Shown here one piece after another: positions 1-7,873 of a stretch of 64,000 bases of DNA. This DNA is from CAYWKU01 sp964459325 (lineage in GTDB: Bacteria > RBG-13-61-14 > CAYWKU01), in NCBI GenBank assembly GCA_964459325.1, contig CAYWKU010000005.1, positions 95,936 to 159,935 on the forward strand. The letters are read 5' to 3'. The notes beneath the pieces were generated by a model. It did not search any database and had not been told where the DNA came from. It saw nothing but the letters and a program-made list of their open reading frames with translations. Both the position numbers and the translations under genes were made by a program. The stretch's first letter is position 1. Each line of letters opens with the position of its first letter.

Positions 1-1
1 G

Positions 2-2266
2 CCGCAATTCATCACATCCAGCGCCACAATTGCCAACCCTTCCGAGCTGGCGAAAACGTTGACCGGACTGGATTTCGAGGTTGTCAGCGAAAACGGCGCT
101 CCCACCGGCGAGCGGAATTTCATATTTATGGACCCGACCGCAAGCCCCTACACGCTGGCGGCGAAATTGTTTGTGAAAAGCCTTTATGCCGGCTTGAAGA
201 CTATCGCTTTCACCAAGTCGCGGGTTATCACCGAGCTTATGCACACCTGGACGACGAGCATGGCGCCGGAGATTAAAAACCGCATCTCCAACTACCGGGC
301 GGGCTTTTTGCCGGAAGAGAGAAGGGACATCGAGAGCAAGCTCTTCGGCGGCGAGCTTGATGGCGTCATCTCCACCAGCGCCCTCGAGGTGGGGGTCGAC
401 ATAGGCGGGCTGGACGTTTGCGTGCTGGTGGGGTATCCCGGCACGGTGGTTAACACGTGGCAGCGGGGCGGTCGCGCCGGAAGGGGCCTGGACCCCAGCG
501 CGGTGATGATGGTGGCCGGAAGAGACGCGCTGGACCAGTATTTCATCAGGCATCCCGAGGACTTCTTCGGGCGAACCGTGGAAAGCGCCATCGCCGACAC
601 CTCCAACCCCTACATACTCGGCGACCACCTCGTATGCTCCGCCGGCGAATTGCTTCTAACGCCCGGTGAGGAAACCTTCGACCTGGAAAAATCGGGTGAA
701 GTGCTCAGGGAAGAAACCCGCAAGGGCAGGCTCATCGAAAGGATGGACGGCTCGGGTTGGGTGAGCGCCCGGAAAAATCCGCAACGCGATGTCGACATCC
801 GGGCTGTAGGAGAAAGCTACACCATATTCTCCGAAAACGGAAAATCCGTCATCGGCACAGTAAGCGGCGAACGGGCATTGACCGAAATACACCCCGGCGC
901 CATATACCTGCACCGGGCCAAGCAGTTCTTCATATCATCGCTCGACCTGGAGGAAAGGAACGCTTACGCCCGGCCCCTACGGGCGGATTATTACACAAAA
1001 GCGCTTTCGGAAAAACAGACGGAAATCCTCGAGGTGCTCAAGTCGCGCCCCACCGCCAACTTTTTGGTAAGGCTGGGCAGGTTGAAGGTTACCGAGCAGA
1101 TAACCGGTTTCGAGAAGCGCAAGACCGCCACCCAGGAGAGGCTCAGCGTTCACTCGCTGGAGCTTCCGCCCCGTACCTTTGAAACCGTGGGTTTGTGGTG
1201 GGAGCTGGACGATTTCATACCGAAGCGGGTCAAGGCCGAGGGGCTGGACTACATGGGCGGCATCCACGCCTCCGAGCACGCGGCCATCGCCCTGTTTCCT
1301 CTTTTCGCAATGTGTGACCGAGACGACGTGGGCGGCATCAGTTACCCCATGCACCCGCAGGCACAGAAGGGCGCGGTTTTTATCTATGACGGCTACCCCG
1401 GCGGGGTGGGGCTGGCCGAGCGGGCTTTTGAGGTCATAGAGGAATTGCTGGGAAAGACCGTGGATTTAATCGCCTCCTGCGAGTGCGAAACCGGTTGCCC
1501 TTCCTGCATACACAGCCCAAGATGCGGCTCCGGAAACGTGCCACTGGACAAGGACGCGGCGCTGCTTACATTGAAAATGCTGCTCGAGCCGGATGCAATC
1601 TCCCAACCGCCTTCCCCGGATGAAGCAAGGCGGGAAGTTAAGCTGGAAACCTCATCCGGGCGCACTTCGCCGGATTCGTACCGGGTGGTGGTGTTCGACC
1701 TGGAGACCCAGCGCAGCGCCGAGGAAGTCGGGGGGTGGCACAACGCTCACCTGATGAGGGTCAGTTGCGGCGTCACGTGGGATTCGCTCGATGAGAAGTT
1801 CGACGTTTACCGGGAGAACGAAATAGAAAAGCTGGTGGAAAAGCTCAAAAGCGCCGACCTGGTGGTGGGGTTCAATCAAATCCGCTTCGATTACAAGGTG
1901 CTCAGCGCCTATACGCCGTTCGATTTTTCCACCCTGCCGTCACTGGACATACTTGCGGAGATAAAGCGCACGCTGGGGCACCGGCTGAGCCTCGACCAGC
2001 TTGCTGCGGCCACGCTGAATAAATCCAAGTCAGCCGACGGGTTGCAGGCGCTGGAATGGTGGAAGAGGGGAGAAGTGGAGAAGATAATCAGCTATTGCAC
2101 CGAGGACGTGGAGATTACGCGGGATATTTTTCTGCACGGTGTGCGGGAGGGTTATTTGTGCTACGAGAAAAAGCCCCACGGCCTCGTAAAACTGCCCGTG
2201 GACTGGGACATCGGCGGGATAGTGGAAGAAACGAAAAGGAGGGGCTGTAACAGAGACCCGGCCTGA
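2..2266 (+). CDS. MrfA/YprA-like DEAD/DEAH helicase fused to a DEDDy exonuclease-like domain (5' end outside window)
   Basis: The reading frame is open from base 2, so the gene begins upstream of the window. It opens with SSATIANP, a helicase motif III, then the helicase C-terminal half (STSALEVGVDIGGLD; QRGGRAGR), a DUF1998/MZB region and a four-cysteine site (CECETGCPSC then C after six residues, near residue 475 from base 59). After a linker, about residue 547 starts an RNase H-fold domain: VVFDLET (motif I, D and E), VVGFNQIRFD (motif II) and YCTED (Y-x3-D, motif III), the DEDDy exonuclease pattern. In Bacillus, MrfA and MrfB are separate proteins of mitomycin-lesion repair; here the two activities appear fused. 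A DNA-repair role is inferred from the family. No operon partner is visible; the next gene is convergent. Confidence 0.85.
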   Translation, partial: PQFITSSATIANPSELAKTLTGLDFEVVSENGAPTGERNFIFMDPTASPYTLAAKLFVKSLYAGLKTIAFTKSRVITELMHTWTTSMAPEIKNRISNYRAGFLPEERRDIESKLFGGELDGVISTSALEVGVDIGGLDVCVLVGYPGTVVNTWQRGGRAGRGLDPSAVMMVAGRDALDQYFIRHPEDFFGRTVESAIADTSNPYILGDHLVCSAGELLLTPGEETFDLEKSGEVLREETRKGRLIERMDGSGWVSARKNPQRDVDIRAVGESYTIFSENGKSVIGTVSGERALTEIHPGAIYLHRAKQFFISSLDLEERNAYARPLRADYYTKALSEKQTEILEVLKSRPTANFLVRLGRLKVTEQITGFEKRKTATQERLSVHSLELPPRTFETVGLWWELDDFIPKRVKAEGLDYMGGIHASEHAAIALFPLFAMCDRDDVGGISYPMHPQAQKGAVFIYDGYPGGVGLAERAFEVIEELLGKTVDLIASCECETGCPSCIHSPRCGSGNVPLDKDAALLTLKMLLEPDAISQPPSPDEARREVKLETSSGRTSPDSYRVVVFDLETQRSAEEVGGWHNAHLMRVSCGVTWDSLDEKFDVYRENEIEKLVEKLKSADLVVGFNQIRFDYKVLSAYTPFDFSTLPSLDILAEIKRTLGHRLSLDQLAAATLNKSKSADGLQALEWWKRGEVEKIISYCTEDVEITRDIFLHGVREGYLCYEKKPHGLVKLPVDWDIGGIVEETKRRGCNRDPA

Positions 2267-2282
2267 AGACATCGGTTGTTAA

Positions 2283-3188
2283 TTATGTTTGTTGCTCTTC
2301 GTCAGGTGAATTTTCTTGTTGATTCGATGATTGCGAGAGTTCACTCGATTCCTCGATAAGTTGGTCGGAGAGCGACACTTTTTCTTTTGGTGCTTCAGGT
2401 GACGATGTTTTTTTCTTGTGTTTGCGTTGACGAGTCCCACGCCGGGATTTTGAGCTCTTTTTATAAAACTTAGCTATCTGTTTTTGCGCATTTTCAGCGT
2501 CTTCTCCCTCAACTAAATTGCGCCTTAGTACTTCAGTTTTCACAATATGCTCAATTTCTTTAATGTCAACTTTAAGCCCATCAGACAGTTTGCGAAGCTC
2601 TCGCCTGATTACTTTTTGGACGGGTTCGGCAAGCATCAGGTTCCCGATTATGAAGCGATTCACGATTTGAACTTTTTCGTAGAACTCTTCTCTTACGTTT
2701 TTATCCAAACCCTCCCTTGAAAGCAAGAACAAATATTCTTGATGCTGTTCGTTTTTGGGATTCAACTTAAGAAAATCAAAGGAGCAGACAAGGTCGTGGT
2801 TAATTGGTTTTTCAAACCGTAGACGATAGACTTTCCAGTCGACACCGTTTGTTAATATAACCCATTGTATTCCATAATTTGCGGCATAGTCAACAGCTTG
2901 ACGAATATGTTGTTCTTTCAGGTCTGTTCCGATAGCCTTTGCTTCAATAATGAATTGAACTTTATCGTCCACTTTTACGGCTATGTCGCAGTATCTGCCG
3001 CGAATCGCGTACTCACTGGTGAGCTCGGTATATTTATCATATCCAAAGACAGCTTCAAGGATGTCGGTCAAAATTTCTATAGTGTCGGATTCATTGATGT
3101 CGCGGTCCTTTGCCAGTTTGACGACTTTTTGAAACTTAGGAACAGATTTCACAAAACGGTCAGCCACCTTTTTGGGAATGTATGCCAT
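2283..3188 (-). CDS. Orphan type I restriction HsdR N-terminal-like nuclease-domain protein
   Basis: The 301-residue protein has an HSDR_N_2-type core around residues 30-130: FGYDKYTEL, IAVKVDDKVQFIIEAKA (the E-x-K half of a PD-(D/E)xK site) and WVILTNGVDWKVYRL. That is the N-terminal nuclease fold of type I restriction subunits, but helicase, methylase and specificity subunits are all absent. The C-terminal third is basic then Ser/Glu/Gln-rich and looks disordered. The ATG follows AAAGGAGAG at good spacing. The gene is much more AT-rich than its neighbours, which suggests horizontal acquisition. Proteins with this domain alone are common and poorly characterised; a nucleic-acid or defence role is inference. 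Confidence 0.75.
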   Translation of the reverse strand: MAYIPKKVADRFVKSVPKFQKVVKLAKDRDINESDTIEILTDILEAVFGYDKYTELTSEYAIRGRYCDIAVKVDDKVQFIIEAKAIGTDLKEQHIRQAVDYAANYGIQWVILTNGVDWKVYRLRFEKPINHDLVCSFDFLKLNPKNEQHQEYLFLLSREGLDKNVREEFYEKVQIVNRFIIGNLMLAEPVQKVIRRELRKLSDGLKVDIKEIEHIVKTEVLRRNLVEGEDAENAQKQIAKFYKKSSKSRRGTRQRKHKKKTSSPEAPKEKVSLSDQLIEESSELSQSSNQQENSPDEEQQT

Positions 3189-3295
3189 TCGGACTCTCCT
3201 TTCTGTTTACTGTTTATTGAACTTTTTTTATTATACAACGATACAGGTGCAGTATCCTTGGCTGAATCATTAATTCATGTCCACCAAATTTACAC

Positions 3296-3324
3296 ATTAT
3301 ATTTTACTGTGTATCATTTGTCAA
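3296..3324 (-). promoter_or_regulatory. Consensus sigma-70 promoter for the HsdR-N orphan
   Basis: On the minus strand TTGACA (3324-3319) and TATAAT (3301-3296) are separated by exactly 17 bases, a perfect match to both hexamers. A transcript would carry a leader of about 100 bases before the ATG at 3188. The flanking 3189-3395 is AT-rich and holds no other gene. Confidence 0.8.
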
Positions 3325-3395
3325 TAGCTTTTAACTTAAAAAAAAACAATAAGAACCGCCCCACTGAGCCATGGAAACTGAAAAATACAACAAAA

Positions 3396-3833
3396 TTAAT
3401 GAGTTTCGCCCTTAAATATTTTTGCGTCCAGGCTGTATTTTCCCGGTCCCATAACTATCATGCTCAAAAGAACCAGCGCATTGGTGATGGCGTGACTGGC
3501 TACGGTGAAACCGTCGCCGCTACCCACGTGCATGGTGATGGCCACAATCATCGTTACCGTGACCATCGCGGCGGCCGGTCGGAACAGCAACCCCAGCGCG
3601 ATGAACATACCCCCGAAGAATTCGGAGCATGCGGCCATAAGTCCCCACAGCACTGGCCAGAAGTCGATGCCCAGATAGGAGACGGCCATGCCCACTTTCT
3701 CCCACTTTTCCGGCCCTCCGATAAGTTTCGGAAAGCCGTGGGCCATGTACATTCCCCCCATGGCCAGCCTGAGCAGAAGATACCCTTGTTCCCTGAAAGG
3801 TTTGGCCAGAACGGCCTTTAAAGTCCCCCACAT
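3396..3833 (-). CDS. DoxX family membrane protein
   Basis: This 145-residue protein has four predicted membrane segments (about 18-36, 57-72, 76-100 and 114-130) and DoxX-type motifs such as LLRLAMGGMYMAHGFPKL near the N-terminus. The chosen ATG at 3833 has an AAAGGGGG ribosome site about 8 bases upstream; the frame stays open further upstream but there it overlaps the neighbouring dehydrogenase antisense of coding signal. DoxX proteins are small inner-membrane proteins linked to redox or thiol stress in several bacteria; the biochemical role here is unknown. It lies 89 bases downstream of the acyl-CoA dehydrogenase on the same strand. Confidence 0.8.
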   Translation of the reverse strand: MWGTLKAVLAKPFREQGYLLLRLAMGGMYMAHGFPKLIGGPEKWEKVGMAVSYLGIDFWPVLWGLMAACSEFFGGMFIALGLLFRPAAAMVTVTMIVAITMHVGSGDGFTVASHAITNALVLLSMIVMGPGKYSLDAKIFKGETH

Positions 3834-3922
3834 CTCGGTTTTCCCCCTTTCACGGCAAGCTTGCGAATCTTCAGATGCAAATATAACCACGAAAGGCTCG
3901 GAAAAAAACCGAAAAAACTCAA

Positions 3923-5206
3923 TTACTTCTTGTCTTTTTCGTGCACCTTCCACATGTCGTCGTTGTCGAATATTTTCTCCTGCTCGGCCCCGGCGTTGGT
4001 GGCATCCTTTTCGCTGTCGCGGTATTTGTCCGGCTCGGCGAGGACTTCCTTGTAGAACTCGTGCTGCACCAGGGCGTCCATTATCTGGTTGGTGCCGGTC
4101 CATATCTGGGTAAGCCTGGCGTCCCTGACCGCTCTTTCGATGGGGTAAACGTCGGTGTAGCCGATGCCGCCCATCACCTGCATGGCCAGGTTGGCCACTT
4201 CCCAGTTGGAATCGGTGACGAATTTCTTGGTCTCGCTGACCAGTCTTCGGATTCGAGGGTCTTCGAGGTCCGCCGCCCGCGCGGTCTGATAAACCATGGC
4301 CGCGCAGGCGTCCATCAGCGTGGCGCCCTGGGCTATCATGGAGCTTACGGCCTGGAACTTGCGGATTTTCCTGCCGAAAGCCATCCGCCTGTCCGAGTAT
4401 TTTGCGGCGACGTCCAGAACCGAGCGCATCCCGCCGACGCAAGGGGCGGCGCTGGTAAGCCGCTCGGGTACCATCATGCGGTTGAACACGAGTGCGCCCC
4501 CGTTGTATGGGCCTACCAGATTTTCCTTGGGCACCTCGACGTTCCTGAACACCAGCCTGCCGGTGCCGCCGCCACGGCTGCCCATCAGGCCGTACAGGTA
4601 CTCGACTTCCACGCCGGGAGAGCGGTCGATAAGCAGGGTGCTGATTCGCTCGTAGGGACTGGAGTTTTCGTCGAAATTGGTTCTCACGTAGACGAGAAAG
4701 AAATCGGCCCCTTCCGCCCCTACCACGAATCGCTTCTGACCGTTGACCAGGAAGTAGTCGCCCTTGTCCTCGGCCTTGCTGGTGGCGCCGAAGAAATCGC
4801 TGCCGCCGCGCGGTTCGGTCAACGCTTCCGCCGATACCAGCTTTCCTTCCAGCATTCCTTTCAGGTACTTTTGCTTCTGCTCTTCCGAGCCGAAGTGATG
4901 CAGGGCCTCGCCGACTATACTCGGCATGACGAAAGCGCAGCCGCAGCTCGTGCCCAGGCAGCCTATTTCGGCCATGGCAGCCGCGTCGGCCACCCAGTTG
5001 AGGCCCCGGCCGCCGTATTCCTTCGGGAAGCGGAGACCCATGAGCTTGTGCTCGGCGTATTTCTCGTAAAGCTCGCGCGGGAACTTTATCTCGTCGCGGT
5101 CCATGGCTTTGAGGTATTCGGGGTCCACCTCGTTCTTGACGAACTCGCGAACCTCTTCGGCGACCGCTTTCGCGTCCTCATCCAACATAAAGTCCGGTAA
5201 AGACAT
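3923..5206 (-). CDS. Acyl-CoA dehydrogenase
   Basis: Flavin enzyme that introduces an alpha,beta double bond into an acyl-CoA and passes electrons to ETF. The 427 residues show the three-domain ACAD layout: LTEPRGGSD (129-137, FAD/substrate loop), KIRKFQAV (280-287) and AMQVMGGIGYTDVYPIERAVRDAR (341-364, quoted in part as MGGIGY). The usual catalytic Glu of the YEGT loop is replaced by Thr370 (IWTGTNQI). MVPERLTSA instead puts Glu248 where isovaleryl- and long-chain dehydrogenases carry their base, so I infer the helix-G-base subtype. The ATG at 5206 is preferred over 5230 because GGAGG lies 8 bases upstream of it. Substrate unknown. Confidence 0.92.
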   Translation of the reverse strand: MSLPDFMLDEDAKAVAEEVREFVKNEVDPEYLKAMDRDEIKFPRELYEKYAEHKLMGLRFPKEYGGRGLNWVADAAAMAEIGCLGTSCGCAFVMPSIVGEALHHFGSEEQKQKYLKGMLEGKLVSAEALTEPRGGSDFFGATSKAEDKGDYFLVNGQKRFVVGAEGADFFLVYVRTNFDENSSPYERISTLLIDRSPGVEVEYLYGLMGSRGGGTGRLVFRNVEVPKENLVGPYNGGALVFNRMMVPERLTSAAPCVGGMRSVLDVAAKYSDRRMAFGRKIRKFQAVSSMIAQGATLMDACAAMVYQTARAADLEDPRIRRLVSETKKFVTDSNWEVANLAMQVMGGIGYTDVYPIERAVRDARLTQIWTGTNQIMDALVQHEFYKEVLAEPDKYRDSEKDATNAGAEQEKIFDNDDMWKVHEKDKK

Positions 5207-5243
5207 TTTATTTTCCTCCTTTTCCACCACGGGGTGCTATATA

Positions 5244-5259
5244 GTGAAAAGTAATTCAC
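5244..5259 (-). promoter_or_regulatory. Small inverted repeat upstream of the acyl-CoA dehydrogenase
   Basis: GTGAA-AAGTAA-TTCAC (5-6-5) lies about 40 bases upstream of the start codon. On the minus strand a TATATA -10-like box sits just downstream of it at about 5242-5237, so it could be an operator. The rest of the 5207-5495 gap holds a GC-rich hairpin near 5318-5344 (GGGG and TGAATC arms) and no gene I can support. Confidence 0.3.
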
Positions 5260-5495
5260 CGGTTAAAGTAACACCGGGCATCCCGAGCATCAACATGCGA
5301 CCAATTCATGTGTTGTGGGGGAGTGAATCTTGGATTCGCCCCGTTTGTGGCCTTCCATTGTTGTTTTATGGTAGGTGCGGCCCTTGGCTGTAGCCCTGTG
5401 GGCGAGGCACTCATACCGCGCGTTCCACCGAATGCTTTGAGATTTTTGAATTAATCGGTATCCTTTAATAGCAAATACTCGTTGCGGGGGTTGAA

Positions 5496-6260
5496 ATGCT
5501 GAACGATATAGAAGGGCCCGTGACTCCGGGGGTGGCCGTTAATACTCTCCGGAGAATGATGACCGGCAAAGTCAAGCTGTGGGAAAACTGCCGCTGGGTG
5601 CTGGCGGACGTGCCGCTGAACAAAAAAGAAACCAACAGAATGCTGCCGCTCTTGATGCGAGTCTCCGACCCGCCCACCGCCACCTTCTTCATAGTGGATT
5701 ATACAAAGCCCGCCTTCACCGTGCCGTACCGGGAAGCGGCGATGCTCATTCACGTAAAAACACCCTTCGGCCAAGGATTGCATTGCTGCTGGATGGCGGT
5801 TGACGACGACACTGCCCTTATCTACGGCAGGGAGCTTTTGGGTTATCCCAAGAAGGGAGCCGAGTTCGAGTTCAATGAAACCGATGAAGGAATAAAGGCA
5901 AGCGTCACCCGCCGGGGTGTCAAGGTGCTGGAAATCGAGGCGATGCGCGGGGAAAAGGAAGAAAAGACGGCGCCGGTGCTCGGCTACAAAACCTTCAACT
6001 GCGGCGGCCCCTGGCAGGCGCCGGCACTTAACCCGATATGGCTTTTCAAACCCAACGAAGTTATACACGAAGCCTGCAAGGCCGACTCCACGGTAGCTCT
6101 CGACGATTCCGAGCTGGACCCGGTGGCGCGGATGGTTTCGGGGCCATTGAGGAGGTCCCGCATCGCCGTGACGGATATTCTGGGCTCGCATTACATGCTG
6201 CCCGTCGGGATAGCGGGGTTAAAGTGGTTTTCCAACACCTTCAACATGAGGTTCCGGTAA
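5496..6260 (+). CDS. Acetoacetate decarboxylase (ADC) family protein
   Basis: The 254-residue length and the motif GRELLGYPKKGAEFEF (about 110-125) match the ADC family, in which the first Lys of the PKK stretch forms the Schiff base with the substrate. FTVPYREAAMLIHVK and the C-terminal VTDILGSHYMLP also fit. True ADC converts acetoacetate to acetone and CO2; many homologues are instead hydratases, aldolases or of unknown function, so only the fold and the Schiff-base Lys are claimed. The ATG has a weak GCGGGGG ribosome site 7 bases upstream. It stands alone between a divergent dehydrogenase and the XRE regulator; an acyl/ketone catabolic role is plausible. Confidence 0.8.
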   Translation: MLNDIEGPVTPGVAVNTLRRMMTGKVKLWENCRWVLADVPLNKKETNRMLPLLMRVSDPPTATFFIVDYTKPAFTVPYREAAMLIHVKTPFGQGLHCCWMAVDDDTALIYGRELLGYPKKGAEFEFNETDEGIKASVTRRGVKVLEIEAMRGEKEEKTAPVLGYKTFNCGGPWQAPALNPIWLFKPNEVIHEACKADSTVALDDSELDPVARMVSGPLRRSRIAVTDILGSHYMLPVGIAGLKWFSNTFNMRFR

Positions 6261-6531
6261 GGTTCCGCGCGATTATTCCCTTAGGTCGAAGTCCCTTCTT
6301 TATTTTGATTCCACCCACAAGTCCGTTGGAGTGGCGCGAAGGCTACCATTTATCTCCTTCAGACCGAGAGCGCGCTTGAGACCGAAGCCGCTTTCGGGAT
6401 TGTCCGCATGGCTTTCCATGGCAATAAGCAAGGGTAATTTAGCCCTTGTAACGTGAATTCGCTACCCAAGCATTTTTAAACGCATATTTAATTGTCCATA
6501 AACTTTTTTTCGCAAAAAATTACGATTTTTA
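6261..6531. other. Noncoding spacer with a hairpin
   Basis: No supported gene. A CAAGGG-taatttag-CCCTTG hairpin lies at 6429-6448 without a following T-run; it could end transcription of the ADC-family gene only weakly. The final part becomes AT-rich and leads into the regulator promoter. Confidence 0.4.
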
Positions 6532-6565
6532 TTGCCATAAAATAAATTTTAAGTTATACTTAAAA
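6532..6565 (+). promoter_or_regulatory. Promoter with palindromic operator over the -10 box (XRE-cupin gene)
   Basis: TTGCCA (6532-6537) and TATACT (6555-6560) are 17 bases apart. A perfect inverted repeat TTTTAAGT-TAT-ACTTAAAA spans 6547-6565 and covers the -10 element. A dimeric HTH protein bound there would block RNA polymerase, so autoregulation by the gene immediately downstream is a natural inference. Confidence 0.7.
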
Positions 6566-6578
6566 CTGGAGGGTGAGA

Positions 6579-7160
6579 ATGAGTGAAGAACTCAGACAGG
6601 AAATACTGGAATTGGGAATCGGCGGAAAAATCAAGGAAATGCGCAAAAAGCGGGGAATGACCCTGGCTCGTTTGAGCAATTTATGCGAATTAAGCGTCAG
6701 TTTCCTGTCCCAGATCGAAAACGACAACGTCGTCCCGCCTCTTACCACCCTTCTTGCCATCGCCCGGGGCATGGAGGTGAGCCTCGAAGAGTTTTTTAAG
6801 ACCGAACAAGCCCGGGAGAGGATAAGCGTGGTTAAAAAGGACGAGCAGGTTACGGTAAAGCGCCGTCTTCCTCACCAGGTCGGTTATCATTACCGCGCAC
6901 TGGCTCACCGTAAGGCCAACAAGAAAATGGAGCCTTTCCTGGTTACCTTCGAGCCTCGAAAGAAAGAAGAGATGAAATACTTCGAGCACCCCGGGGAGGA
7001 GTTCATTTACGTGATAGACGGGGTGATAGAGTTTTGCTCCGAAGAACAGGCGTACGTGCTGGAGGCAGGAGACAGCCTGTATTTTGATTCCGAGTTTCCT
7101 CATGCCGCAAGGGGCCTGGACCCCGGCGAAAGCCGGGCTTTGATTATCGTGACCGGCTGA
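6579..7160 (+). CDS. XRE-family regulator with C-terminal cupin domain
   Basis: Residues about 17-72 form a HTH_3 domain (IKEMRKKRGMTLARLSNLC, then SFLSQIENDNVVPPLTTLL), and residues about 105-190 form a cupin_2 barrel (HPGEEFIYVIDGVIEF; LEAGDSLYFDSEFPHAARGL). Such proteins are dimeric repressors whose cupin senses a small metabolite. The ATG at 6579 follows GGAGGG; an in-frame GTG two codons earlier is less well spaced. The palindrome over the -10 box points to autoregulation. The 2-oxoacid oxidoreductase gamma gene starts 69 bases downstream on the same strand and may be co-regulated. Confidence 0.9.
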   Translation: MSEELRQEILELGIGGKIKEMRKKRGMTLARLSNLCELSVSFLSQIENDNVVPPLTTLLAIARGMEVSLEEFFKTEQARERISVVKKDEQVTVKRRLPHQVGYHYRALAHRKANKKMEPFLVTFEPRKKEEMKYFEHPGEEFIYVIDGVIEFCSEEQAYVLEAGDSLYFDSEFPHAARGLDPGESRALIIVTG

Positions 7161-7229
7161 ACGGAGCAGGGGCGTTTTCTATTGAGGTGTGGTGAAAATT
7201 GAACAAGGGGCGGAGAGGAGGTGAGAAAA

Positions 7230-7853
7230 GTGATAGAGGTGAGGTTTCACGCACGCAAAGGACGCGGGGCGTTCGATGCGGCGAGGATTCTGGCTGCGGC
7301 ATTTCGGTACGCGGGCAAAGACGCCTCCTGGCTGATTCCCCTGGGTTGGGAGGATGCGGTGAATTTCGAGGCCGCCCTTGCCCGGGCCGATGAAACCTCA
7401 GCCAAGCCTCGGGATGCGATGTTGGCGGTGTTCTACCCCCCTTTGCTGGAAATACCGGACATCTGGATGAGGTTCGAGGAGCCTGACCTAGTGCTGGTGA
7501 ACACCCGCAACGAGCTGGCCGCCGTGGATTTGTGCGGAGGCTTGCGCACCGCCGTGGTGGATGCTTACGGAATCGCAAGGGATTGCGGTCCCTGCTTCGG
7601 CATAACCGGCGTGATAGCCCCGATGCTGGGAGCGTTAGCCGGCGCAAGTAACGTAATTCTCGGAGTGCACATGATAGAGGCGCTCAAGCAGACGGCGAGA
7701 GCGCTGAAACTTACCCAAAAGGACCTGGACCGTTTATTGAAAGGCCTGGAAGCAGGATACGAAAGGGTAAAAATCAAGGGGGGAAGCCGCGATTGGAAAC
7801 GCCCGGAAAGGGTTGTTGAGGCGGAAGAACGCCCGGAAAAATCCCTGCAGTAA
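7230..7853 (+). CDS. Orphan 2-oxoacid:ferredoxin oxidoreductase gamma subunit
   Basis: The 207-residue protein begins with VRFHARKGRGAFDAARILAAA, the POR_gamma fold signature (usually R-x-H-G-x-G-G-Q-G), and continues with DLVLVNTR and a C-terminal FGITGVIAPMLGALAGAS. Gamma chains normally work with alpha/beta (TPP) and delta (ferredoxin) chains; none is present nearby, and the glycine loop is altered (RKGRG). GTG at 7230 is chosen because an almost ideal GGAGGTGA lies 5 bases upstream; GTG at 7221 is possible. It probably shares a transcript with the XRE-cupin gene. Partners may be encoded elsewhere, or it may have a stand-alone role. Confidence 0.78.
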   Translation: MIEVRFHARKGRGAFDAARILAAAFRYAGKDASWLIPLGWEDAVNFEAALARADETSAKPRDAMLAVFYPPLLEIPDIWMRFEEPDLVLVNTRNELAAVDLCGGLRTAVVDAYGIARDCGPCFGITGVIAPMLGALAGASNVILGVHMIEALKQTARALKLTQKDLDRLLKGLEAGYERVKIKGGSRDWKRPERVVEAEERPEKSLQ

Positions 7854-7873
7854 CCGCCTTTGTCGAAGGATGA

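Noticed and set aside
3941..5200. Long open frame on the plus strand opposite the acyl-CoA dehydrogenase
   Set aside because: Antisense shadow of a clear ACAD gene; the translation is low-complexity Val/Gly/His-rich with no domain and no ribosome site.
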